Assembly (NCBI RefSeq): GCF_000590885.1
Contig: NZ_JFHN01000012.1
Span: 1 to 33,421, forward strand
Source: Erwinia mallotivora
Lineage (GTDB): Bacteria; Pseudomonadota; Gammaproteobacteria; Enterobacterales; Enterobacteriaceae
Length of the DNA: 33,421 nt
Direction: 5' to 3'
Part shown: piece by piece, positions 1 to 7,953 of the stretch
Layout of the letters: every line of letters starts with the position of its first letter
Position numbering within the stretch: position 1 is the stretch's first letter
Notes under the pieces: generated by a model
What the model was told of the DNA's origin: nothing
The model's database searches: none
Seen by the model: only the letters and a program-made list of their open reading frames with translations
Program-made: the position numbers and the translations under genes

Positions 1-65
1 TCGTGTTTTGTATAAGGATTCGACACCCATATCAAAACCGGTAACTCTCAACCTTTCAAGGCTAT

Positions 66-761
66 ATGTCAGATCAAGTCGCGACTAATACATATCAGGT
101 AAGCACCGGTAATCATGTCATTGCTGAAATTGTTAATGGTGTACCTGGCATGTCTTCATCACTCACTAACCGAACCTGGAAATTCAGTAGTAACAGTATT
201 TCTCTGAATGAACTGAACATTCAGGTGAGTCTCCACGGTTATCTTTTCACCTTGTTCTCTGACTCGAAAACTGAATCTCAACTCAGGGAGAAGATAAATA
301 CACTCTACCTGAATAAATCATCCGGAATTTTAGTTGAAGGGGTAAGTCAGAACGTTATTGATGAACTTTCCCGCTCAGTTAATTCTGCGGTGATGTCAGC
401 CAGCAGTAAGCAACGGCTTCTGGAACTGCTCTATCAGGTGCAACAAATTTTCCTCGAAAATACTATAACCAGCGTCAGTGTCTCTGCCAGTCGTGTGGTG
501 GTCGCTTTCAGAAATGCTGACTATCGCGCACAACGCTATGTTATCCGTGCTAATGGTACTTATGTTTCAGAAGTTAACAATGGCTCAGCCTTCTATTCTT
601 CAGTAAGTAACAATAACTGGTCAACTACCGTCACGGCAGAACAGTCATCGAATATTATCATTGAGGTGAGAAGAACAGAAAAAACGTATGTTGTTTATCA
701 GAATGTGCAAACTTTGAATCAGATTATTTACGATAATCAGGGTTCATTTCAGGATGCATAG
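66..761 (+). CDS. Orphan cysteine-free protein, function unknown
   Basis: This is a 231-residue protein of a family I do not recognise. The ATG at 66 is preceded by AAGG at 58-61, and an in-frame stop at 42-44 rules out a much longer form. The protein has no cysteine and is rich in Ser, Asn and Val. There is no signal peptide or transmembrane segment. Residues about 70-130 look helical and about 135-225 look like alternating beta strands with polar turns. It converges on ttcA and ends in a hairpin shared between the two. The coding sequence is visibly more AT-rich than the core genes. Lack of Cys and a Ser/Asn-rich composition are common in exported proteins and some effectors, but that is only a hint. 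Being a real gene is likely; its role is unknown. Confidence 0.6.
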   Translation: MSDQVATNTYQVSTGNHVIAEIVNGVPGMSSSLTNRTWKFSSNSISLNELNIQVSLHGYLFTLFSDSKTESQLREKINTLYLNKSSGILVEGVSQNVIDELSRSVNSAVMSASSKQRLLELLYQVQQIFLENTITSVSVSASRVVVAFRNADYRAQRYVIRANGTYVSEVNNGSAFYSSVSNNNWSTTVTAEQSSNIIIEVRRTEKTYVVYQNVQTLNQIIYDNQGSFQDA

Positions 762-791
762 CATCTAGCGCTAATATTTTATATCTTGATG

Positions 792-812
792 AAGCGGGCA
801 AAAAGCCCGCTT
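792..812. terminator. Hairpin between convergent orphan gene and ttcA
   Basis: An 8-bp perfect stem (aagcgggc / gcccgctt) with an aaaaa loop lies between two convergent genes. There is no long T run on either side, so it is a likely but not ideal bidirectional terminator. Confidence 0.5.
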
Positions 813-833
813 GCCAGCAAATAAAGCCTGCAA

Positions 834-1733
834 TTAAATGATGTTTGTCACATCGATAAACTGTGATGAATTAATATTGCTGGAAGATATGGTGGCCTCA
901 GTGAAGGCATATTTCTCTCTTTCACCAGAGCGGTCGAGTGGTAACTGAGCAAAATCGAACAGATTTTTATCAGCAAGCTGACTCGGTATCACGTTTTGCA
1001 AAGATTTAAACACGCTCTCAACCCGACCCGGTTCACTTTTATCCCAACCGGTAAGCATGGCTTTTATCGTCTGACGTTGCAGATTTTCCTGTGAACCACA
1101 AAGATTGCAGGGAATAATGGGAAAGTTTTTATATTCGGTATAGCGGATCAAGTCTTTTTCCCGGCAATAAGCCAGCGGTCTGATTACCACATTACGTTCA
1201 TCGTCGGAACGAAGTTTCGGGGGCATAGCCTTCATTTTCGCCCCGTGAAACATGTTGAGAAACAGAGTCTCAACGATGTCATCCATATGATGACCCAGCG
1301 CAATTTTGGTTGCACCAATTTTCTCCGCGAAGGAGTACAGCGTGCCTCTGCGCAAACGTGAACATAATCCACAGGTCGTCTTACCTTCAGGGACTTTTTC
1401 TTTTACGACGGAGTAAGTATCTTTGTCGACAATATAATAAGGAATGTTAAGCGTGTTAAGCCACTCCGGTAAGATGTGCTCAGGAAAACCAGGCTGCTTT
1501 TGGTCTAGATTCACCGCGATCACTTCAAAATTAACTGGCGCCGCTTTTTGCAGGTTTAACAGGATATCCAGCATAGCAAATGAGTCTTTCCCCCCACTCA
1601 TGCAGGCCATCACTACATCACCTTCTTCAATCATGTTGTAATCAGTGATGGCATTACCAACATTCCTTCGCAGCCTTTTCTGAAGCTTATTAAACTCAAG
1701 TGTCTCTTTTCTGGTGTCTTCTTGTATCATCAT
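834..1733 (-). CDS. ttcA: tRNA 2-thiocytidine synthetase TtcA
   Basis: TtcA thiolates cytidine 32 of certain tRNAs, using ATP and a [4Fe-4S] cluster. The PP-loop motif SGGKDS is at residues 46-51. The cluster-type cysteines are present as C121/C124 (CGLC) and C209/C212 (CNLC). I start it at the ATG at 1733 (299 residues); a TTG four codons upstream at 1745 is possible, and neither has a strong ribosome site. E. coli TtcA is 311 residues. Compared from memory, several stretches (for example [30 protein letters not shown]) look closer to Pseudomonas-type TtcA than to the E. coli protein, and the C-terminal tail after NLFDF is unlike E. coli. The E. coli Rac prophage uses ttcA as its attachment gene, so replacement or exchange here is plausible. 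Confidence 0.93.
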   Translation of the reverse strand: MMIQEDTRKETLEFNKLQKRLRRNVGNAITDYNMIEEGDVVMACMSGGKDSFAMLDILLNLQKAAPVNFEVIAVNLDQKQPGFPEHILPEWLNTLNIPYYIVDKDTYSVVKEKVPEGKTTCGLCSRLRRGTLYSFAEKIGATKIALGHHMDDIVETLFLNMFHGAKMKAMPPKLRSDDERNVVIRPLAYCREKDLIRYTEYKNFPIIPCNLCGSQENLQRQTIKAMLTGWDKSEPGRVESVFKSLQNVIPSQLADKNLFDFAQLPLDRSGEREKYAFTEATISSSNINSSQFIDVTNII

Positions 1734-1839
1734 TTTTGCTTTCAAAAAACCGCGCAGGCAGCCTGTCTGTTGAGGAATTGCCGCAATTATACGTTTTTTC
1801 CAATAAGGTTGGAACCAGCCTCATCGTGATGGGGTAAAC

Positions 1840-1862
1840 CAGGCTGACATAAAGCCAGCCTG
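1840..1862 (-). terminator. Hairpin after the proline-rich gene
   Basis: A 7-bp stem (caggctg / cagcctg) with a 9-nt loop lies just downstream of the proline-rich ORF stop. On the minus strand it is followed by GGTTTACC, a weak T tract. It is a possible terminator. Confidence 0.35.
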
Positions 1863-1868
1863 CAACAG

Positions 1869-2024
1869 TCAGCGAAACGGGGGGGGATCGAGAATGGGGT
1901 CCGGGTCGACGGGTGGTGGATCGGGCATTGGCTGAGGGGATGGGATTGGACCGGGAACGGGCGGTGGATCCACGGGTATAGGTTCTGATGCCAATGGCTT
2001 GTCAGTTATCATGACTGAGTGCAT
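1869..2024 (-). CDS. Small proline-rich protein with three DPPP motifs
   Basis: This 51-residue ORF starts at the ATG at 2024. A very strong ribosome site (GGGAGGAG, 2031-2038 on the plus numbering) sits 6 nt upstream, which is why I prefer it to the longer reading frame from 2081. After about 14 ordinary residues the protein is almost entirely Pro, Asp, Val and Ile, with three DPPP stretches (DPPPVP, DPPPVD, DPPPF) before the C-terminal FR. No signal peptide or membrane segment is seen. Consecutive prolines stall ribosomes and require EF-P, so translation of this ORF should depend strongly on EF-P. It lies between ttcA and zntB, after a terminator, so it probably has its own promoter. I do not recognise a family. 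The ribosome site and composition argue for a real gene. Confidence 0.6.
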   Translation of the reverse strand: MHSVMITDKPLASEPIPVDPPPVPGPIPSPQPMPDPPPVDPDPILDPPPFR

Positions 2025-2087
2025 GCTTTTCTCCTCCCATAGGTGAGTTTTAAGCATAGGTGCGACTCTTCTGGCTGGCAAACAGGC

Positions 2088-2113
2088 AAAAAAAAGCCGG
2101 TAATAACCGGCTT
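2088..2113 (-). terminator. Rho-independent terminator downstream of zntB
   Basis: Read on the minus strand, a perfect 8-bp stem (AAGCCGGT / ACCGGCTT, 4-nt loop) runs directly into a stretch of eight T. It lies about 190 bp after the zntB stop and ends that transcript before the proline-rich gene. Confidence 0.75.
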
Positions 2114-2300
2114 GTGCGAATCAAATGTGCTATGCAGTAATTCAAAAAAGGAAGTAAGACAATATGGAGCGCAACGCCCATCGCTTGACGTTGCATTCAC
2201 CTGCGGAAAAGAGTTTGCCTCAGCTGTGCTGGCATTTTATTGATGCTGATCAGCATAAACGTCCCTTTATATCTTTCCGAAGTGCACGGTAAGATATTAC

Positions 2301-3284
2301 TCACAACCATTTACGTCGCCGCAACCACCAGGCAACGCCCAGTACTAAGCACATCAGCAGTAAACAGAACGCGCCAAATCCATAGCGCCAACCACCGCCG
2401 GGAATCCCGCCCAGGTTAACGCCAAACAGTCCGGTGAGAAAGGTGGTGGGCAGAAAGACCATTGCCAGAAGTGACATGGTATAGGTGCGACGGTTCATCG
2501 CCTCTGCCATTACCGAGCTGATTTCATCCGCCAGCACTGCCGTTCTGGCTACGCTGGCATCCAAATCGTCAAGCCCCCTCCCCAGTCTGTCAGCAATATC
2601 CTGCATTCTGCGGCGATCGTCATCGTTCATCCAGGGTAGTCTTTCGCTGGCAATACGTGAAAAGACATCACGCTGAGGAGCCATGTAGCGGCGCATGATG
2701 ATCAGTTGCTTGCGGATTAGCGCCAGCTCACCTCGGGGTGGAACACGTTGGTCTACTACGGCATCTTCCAGCTCAATAATGTTGTCATGGAGTTGCTCAA
2801 TGAATTCACTGGTATGATCGGTCAGCGCATCGCAGACATCAACCAGCCAGCTGCCGCCATTGGTGGGCCCGTTACCATTTTGCAGATCGGTCAGCACTTC
2901 ATCGATAGCAAAAACTTTTCTCTGACGAGTTGAAACAATCAGTCTGTCATTGATAAATACCCGGATCACCACCAGTTGGTCCGGACGTGATTCGCTGTTC
3001 AGGTTGACACTCCGCAAAGTGATCATCGTGCCATCTCCCAGACGATTCACCCGCGGGCGCATACTGTCGCCTGCCAGCGCATCTCTCACCGCATCAGGGA
3101 TTAACGGAGTGGATGCCAGCCAGTCAGCGCTTTCGCGATGGGTATAGTTCAGATGTAACCAGCAAGGCTTATCACAATGAATGACGTCCTTATCATCAAT
3201 GGGAATTAACCCCCCTTTACCGTCCAGCTGGCAGGAAATTATGGCATCTGATACCTGTAAAGCTTTACCTTCAATGACGTCCAC
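2301..3284 (-). CDS. zntB: Zinc transport protein ZntB (CorA family)
   Basis: This is an inner-membrane metal transporter of the CorA/MIT superfamily. It is 327 residues, the same as E. coli ZntB, and matches it closely over the whole length. A soluble cytoplasmic N-terminal domain (about 1-265) precedes two C-terminal transmembrane helices (about 268-287 and 302-321), with the family GxN motif as GVN at 288-290. The start is GTG at 3284, with GGAG 6 nt upstream. ZntB was first described as a zinc exporter, and later work supports proton-coupled zinc uptake; the sequence cannot decide. It is a single-gene unit with a terminator at 2088-2113. Its upstream side is the accessory insertion that begins with a resolvase remnant. 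Confidence 0.97.
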   Translation of the reverse strand: MDVIEGKALQVSDAIISCQLDGKGGLIPIDDKDVIHCDKPCWLHLNYTHRESADWLASTPLIPDAVRDALAGDSMRPRVNRLGDGTMITLRSVNLNSESRPDQLVVIRVFINDRLIVSTRQRKVFAIDEVLTDLQNGNGPTNGGSWLVDVCDALTDHTSEFIEQLHDNIIELEDAVVDQRVPPRGELALIRKQLIIMRRYMAPQRDVFSRIASERLPWMNDDDRRRMQDIADRLGRGLDDLDASVARTAVLADEISSVMAEAMNRRTYTMSLLAMVFLPTTFLTGLFGVNLGGIPGGGWRYGFGAFCLLLMCLVLGVAWWLRRRKWL

Positions 3285-3318
3285 AGCAACTCCGCGCTCT
3301 GATTAATCAACGTGATAC

Positions 3319-3346
3319 AGTCTAACCTGAGCCACGAGTGTTGCAA
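3319..3346 (-). promoter_or_regulatory. Candidate zntB promoter
   Basis: On the minus strand TTGCAA (3341-3346) and TAGACT (3319-3324) are separated by 16 bp and lie 35 bp upstream of the zntB GTG. Each hexamer matches the sigma-70 consensus at four of six positions, so it is only a candidate. Confidence 0.35.
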
Positions 3347-3444
3347 AACAACCGCAGCCGGCTTATCCGTTAAAAAAAGTGTCATTGTGCAACTAAAATT
3401 CGATCCTGTTCACGGAACTGAATTTGCTGCCCCTCGCTGCCTTG

Positions 3445-3714
3445 TTATTTATCTGTAGTTGCTGAACTATTTTGCTGACATATCAGGGGCCTCACTTGCC
3501 CGACAGAAAACCCGAATCTATGAATCCCAACAATGTCTCCATCACGTACGAATGACAACAATGAATCCAGCTCTGGCCGCTTCGTATCTTTACCCGATGC
3601 TTCATCGACGAAGACTTTATCCACCTGAGTCTGATCCAGTTGCCGTTCTGGGTTCTGGTCATAGCTGCTTACCCGGATATAACCAATACTTAACCTTTCA
3701 TACGCCCCCAACAC
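3445..3714 (-). pseudogene. Truncated serine resolvase (Tn3-type, N-terminal part)
   Basis: The first about 62 residues match the catalytic domain of small serine recombinases. They include the YIRVS motif with the nucleophile at S16, the QNPERQLDQ stretch and the DEASGKDTKRPELDSLL stretch. After about GDIVGIH the similarity stops: the expected DRLARN helix is absent, and a short unrelated tail runs to a stop at residue 90. Family members are about 185 residues with a C-terminal helix-turn-helix, so this is a broken gene that lacks the DNA-binding domain and half of the catalytic domain. The frame opens with GTG at 3714. It lies between zntB and the AT-rich nitrilase-like gene and is probably debris of the transposon that brought the gene in. 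Confidence 0.8.
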
Positions 3715-3720
3715 TTAATG

Positions 3721-3789
3721 TGTCAGAAAAGAAACTATGTCCCTTAATTACGAGTATCAATAAATACATAGAGCCACTTAATTCTGACA
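3721..3789. repeat. Concentric dyads upstream of the resolvase remnant (possible res site)
   Basis: Two nested inverted repeats share nearly one centre (about 3754): tgtcagaa (3721-3728) with ttctgaca (3782-3789), and ctatgt (3735-3740) with acatag (3766-3771). The octamer cacttaat also occurs twice as a direct repeat (3712-3719 and 3775-3782). Position just upstream of the resolvase start is where Tn3-family elements keep their resolution site. The res assignment is inference. Confidence 0.45.
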
Positions 3790-4019
3790 GTTTTCATCAT
3801 CAGACCAGACTTCAGGTCAGGGTATAATCAAATATGATGTTAATTAATACATCCTGATTACACAATTGTGTGGATTTAGGTCATATATCTTCGAAGAATT
3901 CACCTGAATGCGTTAGGTTAATGACTCCTGCGATACATGCAATAAATTAGTGAAATGAGCAGGCTTGCACTCCTGACAACGTTGGAGTAAACACATTAGA
4001 TTATTTACAGGAAGTATAT
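3790..4019 (+). other. AT-rich leader of the nitrilase-like gene
   Basis: With the dyad region this makes a 305-bp gene-free stretch (3715-4019). A perfect -10 hexamer TATAAT is at 3823-3828, but no good -35 lies at 16-18 bp, so an activator would be needed. The ribosome site AGGAAG (4009-4014) sits 5 nt before the ATG at 4020. I looked for a GGAACC-type hrp box and found none. Confidence 0.4.
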
Positions 4020-5495
4020 ATGTTCCCAGTCAATGCAAACTCATCACAGTCCATCCTGCAAAACTTGCAATTAAGTCGTTCTACTTTACCCGAACAGCTG
4101 GAAAGAGAGAGTAATTTGATACAAAAAGCTTTGCCAGTTAATGGGATTGTATATTCGTATGACTTGCGTAAGGCTGCAATCAGCGCGCTCAATTCGAGCA
4201 ACATAGATGTCAAACCTGCAGTCAGCAATAAAGTTGGAACAAAGTGTTATATAATAACTCTGGAGAATGAACACCGCCATATTGTAGAAATGAGCAATGA
4301 TGGATACAACGTACGTGTCCTGGGAGGAGAAGAAAGAACAGAGGTGCTTTCCAGGTACAATACTCCTCCAGGAACAACAAGTTTCAAAACCATTTTAACT
4401 GCAGCTGGGAATTTCTTAAATCCAGTCAATACTAATAACAGATATTGTATTAGTCACCAGATGGCATATAAAAAAACGCTGGAAAACGTAGCGCTTGGGG
4501 CGGCTAAGATAGAGCGTGTTTTAGCTGAGAGAATAATTTCTGGTGGTAACAAGGATGAAAACGTCCTGTTTGTTGGTTGTGAAGATTTCTTCAGAGGCGC
4601 AGATATAGCATTGAATCACTGTGCTCCAGTAGGTGCAGTATATAAAGCGATTAACGATTATCTTGTACCTCTGAGCCAACGTTATCCGAATGCGATAATT
4701 GCTGCTGGTTCGATTTACATATCTGGTCCGCTTTCGGAAGAACATCGTTCATCCAAAGACGTTAAGCTTATACAAGATAATCAAAGAATACCGTTGCACA
4801 GTCTTGTCAACTTTACGGCTAATATTATGCCTGTTCTTCGAGATGGAAAGTTACTGGCTCTGGTTCGTAAAGGTGATCATTTGAAATTCAAACCTAACCC
4901 AAATAATAATGAAAAGAAATTACACGCTGAAACATATGTACTGGACAGGATTAGTAATAAACCTTTTGCGCCAGGAAAATTGATAGTTATGAATTATCGG
5001 GAGGATAATCTTGATGATTTACAAGATAATCAGCACAAGGGTACCTGCTTTTCAGGTAAGACCTTATTACCTGGTGAATCAGAAAGTATAGAAAAATATG
5101 TGTTAAGACATTTCGATCCGATGGCAAAAACGCTCTCTTCCGACATTGAGAAAAAACTCTTCTCTCATGAATTTGTAGTCAACGATGAGAAATTTTTGGC
5201 TGTAATTTGTGGGGAGTTTCGCACTGTAGCTGACGGAATACCCAGTGAGGCAAGGTCAGTAGCCTTACCTCATGGTGAAGATATAGATAATGCGGTTCGA
5301 TATTCCTATATTATCCACCCGACTGTAGGGGGAGATATTGATAAAACATTGCTTAGTACTACATTTCATTATGTACACTCAGATTTTGGCAACATGAATA
5401 AGATGCTGTCTCATGCCAAAGAAATAGATAATAGTCAACAGAGATACGCATCTTCGGATGACCTCGTCAGTTTTACATATGATAAATTTGCCTGA
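4020..5495 (+). CDS. Divergent nitrilase-superfamily hydrolase with N-terminal extension; candidate secreted effector
   Basis: This is a 491-residue protein. Residues about 141-491 carry the order of motifs expected of carbon-nitrogen hydrolases. A first strand and helix (YCISHQ, then LENVALGAAKIERVL) are followed by the candidate catalytic Glu at E188 (VGCED). Next come a strand like IIAAGSIYIS (226-235) and the Lys motif LVRKGDHL with K284. The nucleophile elbow is FLAVICGEF with C397. The family triad Glu-Lys-Cys is therefore present in order. The K-to-C gap (113 residues) is much longer than usual and suggests an insertion at about 290-380. Residues 1-140 match nothing I know; the first 25 are Ser/Asn/Gln-rich with no classical signal peptide, as in many type III effectors. 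The DNA is AT-rich and lies beside a resolvase remnant, which suggests horizontal transfer. The ribosome site is AGGAAG. The hydrolase fold is fairly well supported; secretion is a guess. Confidence 0.65.
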   Translation: MFPVNANSSQSILQNLQLSRSTLPEQLERESNLIQKALPVNGIVYSYDLRKAAISALNSSNIDVKPAVSNKVGTKCYIITLENEHRHIVEMSNDGYNVRVLGGEERTEVLSRYNTPPGTTSFKTILTAAGNFLNPVNTNNRYCISHQMAYKKTLENVALGAAKIERVLAERIISGGNKDENVLFVGCEDFFRGADIALNHCAPVGAVYKAINDYLVPLSQRYPNAIIAAGSIYISGPLSEEHRSSKDVKLIQDNQRIPLHSLVNFTANIMPVLRDGKLLALVRKGDHLKFKPNPNNNEKKLHAETYVLDRISNKPFAPGKLIVMNYREDNLDDLQDNQHKGTCFSGKTLLPGESESIEKYVLRHFDPMAKTLSSDIEKKLFSHEFVVNDEKFLAVICGEFRTVADGIPSEARSVALPHGEDIDNAVRYSYIIHPTVGGDIDKTLLSTTFHYVHSDFGNMNKMLSHAKEIDNSQQRYASSDDLVSFTYDKFA

Positions 5496-5560
5496 CGAGA
5501 TTCAAAAATACAGATTGCAAGGGGGATATGTCCCTCTATGAAATGGTTAAAAATGTTCTT

Positions 5561-5590
5561 ACCGTACGTTCTCGTACGGTTTGGATTTTG
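5561..5590 (+). terminator. Terminator after the nitrilase-like gene
   Basis: A perfect 8-bp stem (accgtacg / cgtacggt, loop ttct) at 5561-5580 is followed by TTGGATTTT. It lies 66 bp after the stop of the nitrilase-like gene. Confidence 0.6.
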
Positions 5591-5609
5591 CAGGTCGGTT
5601 TATTACAGG

Positions 5610-5936
5610 TTACGAGCCACGCTGTGTGGTGGTGCAACGCGTATTCTCCAACTGTTTTAGCTGAGCCATTCGCTGGTCTGCATGTTTACGGGCCTGACTT
5701 TTCGCCACCCCGTTCCCGATGCCAAAGTCGCCGATAAAGCCAAGTACTGTCAGACCGTCAAACTGTCCGGTTTTGTCGATCTCTGCCTCTACCTGTTGTT
5801 GGCTGATTATTGCTTGTTTAACGCCGTTACAGTCCAGTTGCGTAGCCTCTACCGAACTGACAGGTTGCGAAGCTGGATATTGTTTCAGTGCACAACCACT
5901 CAGCAGAAATACCAGATTAAAAACAAAGAATTTCAC
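5610..5936 (-). CDS. Small lipoprotein, function unknown
   Basis: This is a probable outer-membrane or periplasmic lipoprotein of about 108 residues. I start it at a GTG at 5936 because it gives a compact lipoprotein signal: K2, a hydrophobic run and the lipobox LSGC with the acylated Cys at 15. The frame remains open to an ATG at 6002, but that adds an unlikely hydrophobic leader and reads through the mppA terminator. The mature part contains a Cys-Asn-Gly-Val-Lys stretch, a glycine-rich segment (about 60-75) that may be a hydrophobic hairpin (GLTVLGFIGDFGIGNGVAKSQA), and a charged helix. A second Cys near the C-terminus could pair with the first mature Cys. It follows mppA on the same strand but behind a strong terminator, so it needs its own promoter. 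Confidence 0.6.
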   Translation of the reverse strand: MKFFVFNLVFLLSGCALKQYPASQPVSSVEATQLDCNGVKQAIISQQQVEAEIDKTGQFDGLTVLGFIGDFGIGNGVAKSQARKHADQRMAQLKQLENTRCTTTQRGS

Positions 5937-5965
5937 CACAAGGCACCCGATCTGGAAATCGAAAG

Positions 5966-6003
5966 ATAACAAAACAATAACAAAATGACGCGAAAGCGTC
6001 ATT
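5966..6003 (-). terminator. Rho-independent terminator of mppA
   Basis: An 8-bp stem (aatgacgc / gcgtcatt, 5984-6003, plus-strand loop gaaa) is followed on the minus strand by a T-rich tail (TTTTGTTATTGTTTTG). It is placed 65 bp after the mppA stop. Confidence 0.75.
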
Positions 6004-6068
6004 ATCTGGTGCAGGCTGAAACTTCTGTTAGTTACGAAGCAGACGCGTCTGCGTCTGCCCCGTGAACA

Positions 6069-7682
6069 TTAATGACTCAGGATATACAGGGTGCGACTGT
6101 AAGCCACATCTTCCGGATTAGTGACAGGGTAACCTTTTACCCACGGTTTGATCAGGCGCCCATTGGTAAACTGATACAGCGGGGCAATCGGTGCCTTATC
6201 AGCAATGATTTGCTCAGCACGATTGTAATCATCATTACGAATGGTGGGACTGGTTTCCCTGCTAGCTTTTTCAAGCAACGCATCATAGTTATCGTCTTTA
6301 AACCGTGAGATGTTGCCACTGTGACTGGATGTTAACAGACTGAGGAAGGTGGAAGGCTCGTTATAATCAGCAATCCATGAGGCGCGAATCACATCGAAGT
6401 TACCGCTATTACGGCTGTCAATGTAGGTCTTCCACTCCTGATTCTGTAGCCTGACGGTCACACCCAGGTTCTTCTTCCACATTGATGCCACGGCGATAGC
6501 AATTTTCTGGTTATTCTCTGAGCTGTTATAAAGCAGTGTCAGATTGAGTGGATGCGTTGGACCATACCCTGCCGCCGCCAGCAGCGTCCGGGCCTGCACA
6601 TTCAGCTCTTCCTGGCTGTGCTGTTGCAAAAAGTCAGGTTTAGCTTTGAAACCGGCTGTGGCATCCGGCGTAAAATGCCAGGCCGGTTTTTCGCCCGTTC
6701 CCAGTACTTTTTCCGCAATAATTTTTCTGTCAATACTCCACGAGAGCGCCTGGCGAACCCGCACATCTGCCGTCGGACCTTTCACCGTGTTAAAGGCAAA
6801 ATAGTAGGTGCCCAGTTGATCAGGAGTGTAAACCTGATCCGGGATCTGTTTTTTTAGCAGGCTGTACATGTTTTTCGGGAAAGACTCCGTGATATCAATG
6901 TCCCCTGCGCGATAACGCTTGGTCGCGCTGGATTCTTCACTGATGGGCACGAAGGTGACCTTATTAAGAACGCTGTGGGCGTTATCCCAGTAGTTTTCAT
7001 TACGAACCAGAACCAGTTTTTCATTAATCACGCGTTGCTGCAGTTTATAGGCACCGTTGCCCACCAGGTTGCCCGGCAGGGTCCAGTCATTGCCGTATTT
7101 TTCAATAACCTTCTGTGGCACTGGATAGAGGCTGAAGTTAGCTGTCAGGCTGATAAAGTAAGGAACGGGCCTGTCCAGCGTCACCTTCAGTCGATAGTTG
7201 TCCAGTGCGCTGACGCCAAGTTTATCCGCGGTCATTTCCCCTTTAGTAATGGCTGTTGCATTTTCAATCCCTGCCAGCCCGGCGAACCACGCAAAAGTCG
7301 AGCCAACTTTAGGATCCACCAGGCGACGCCAGCTCCACACAAAATCCTCTGCCGTTACCGGCTCACCATCTGACCAGCGAGCATCTTTACGCAGCGTAAA
7401 GATCCAGGTTTTGTTATCGCTGGTCTGCCACTGAGTGGCTACGGCAGGGATGATATTTCCAGCTGCATCCTGACTGGTCAGTCCTTCAAACAGATCGCGA
7501 ATAACCGGAATTTCCGGTAAACCCACGGCTTTGGCCGGATCGAGTGAAGCCGGTTCATCTTTAATGTGGCGAACAATTTCCTGTCGTGCGGCCAGTTTGG
7601 TTCCTGGCGGAACATCAGCGGCAAACACTGTGGTAGTGGCAACCATAAACAGTGCAGCCAGCGTAAAACGTGAATTGATCAT
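6069..7682 (-). CDS. mppA: Periplasmic murein tripeptide-binding protein MppA
   Basis: MppA is the periplasmic binding protein that brings L-Ala-gamma-D-Glu-meso-DAP from cell-wall recycling to the Opp permease. The protein belongs to family 5 of extracellular solute-binding proteins. It shows a Sec signal peptide (cleavage near AFA/AAD, about residue 22) and the conserved stretches RHIKDEPASLDPAKAVG, GDIDITESFPKNMY, GTGEKPAWHFTPD, WKTYIDSRN and NNPEDVAYSR-like (here TNPEDVAYSR). These favour MppA over OppA. I use the second ATG (7682, 537 residues, the same length as E. coli MppA), because AAGGA is 6 nt before it but only 1 nt before the first ATG (7688). It is monocistronic, with a terminator at 5966-6003. 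The 270 bp upstream, before the ydbL stop, presumably holds its promoter. Confidence 0.95.
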   Translation of the reverse strand: MINSRFTLAALFMVATTTVFAADVPPGTKLAARQEIVRHIKDEPASLDPAKAVGLPEIPVIRDLFEGLTSQDAAGNIIPAVATQWQTSDNKTWIFTLRKDARWSDGEPVTAEDFVWSWRRLVDPKVGSTFAWFAGLAGIENATAITKGEMTADKLGVSALDNYRLKVTLDRPVPYFISLTANFSLYPVPQKVIEKYGNDWTLPGNLVGNGAYKLQQRVINEKLVLVRNENYWDNAHSVLNKVTFVPISEESSATKRYRAGDIDITESFPKNMYSLLKKQIPDQVYTPDQLGTYYFAFNTVKGPTADVRVRQALSWSIDRKIIAEKVLGTGEKPAWHFTPDATAGFKAKPDFLQQHSQEELNVQARTLLAAAGYGPTHPLNLTLLYNSSENNQKIAIAVASMWKKNLGVTVRLQNQEWKTYIDSRNSGNFDVIRASWIADYNEPSTFLSLLTSSHSGNISRFKDDNYDALLEKASRETSPTIRNDDYNRAEQIIADKAPIAPLYQFTNGRLIKPWVKGYPVTNPEDVAYSRTLYILSH

Positions 7683-7953
7683 CGGCATTCCTTAACCTGT
7701 TATTGGCGGGATGGGTTTACAGCGAAATCTTAAAGCAACTTATTGAAAAATATTATTCATTTTTAATTTCAGACGGACAATTATCACAATTACTGATTGT
7801 AATCACAGCGGTGACAAACGGTAAAGCTTGAGATGGCCTCAGTTTCAGGTGTCATTAATGGTCAGATGCCGGGCTGGCTGACACTGACAGCAAATAAATC
7901 TTGCTCCGTAAAGCGAAATGGGCCTGGCGTACTAGAAACAGACTGTTTTTATT

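Noticed and set aside
2197..2256. 19-codon minus-strand ORF after zntB with an AAGGGA ribosome-like site, overlapping a 14-bp palindrome
   Set aside because: It is too short to support; the palindrome itself (atgctgatcagcat, 2243-2256) supplies the start codon and may be chance.
3459..3827. 122-codon plus-strand frame opposite the resolvase remnant
   Set aside because: It covers the resolvase coding part and the dyads; the product has no recognisable features.
3790..4019. hrp box upstream of the nitrilase-like gene
   Set aside because: No GGAACC followed by CCAC at the right distance exists in this stretch, so control by HrpL is not supported.
5528..5737. 69-codon frame after the nitrilase-like gene
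   Set aside because: It passes through the terminator hairpin and overlaps the lipoprotein gene on the other strand.
6039..6058. gcagacgcgtctgc palindrome beside the mppA stop
   Set aside because: There is no T tract; the hairpin at 5984-6003 is a better terminator.
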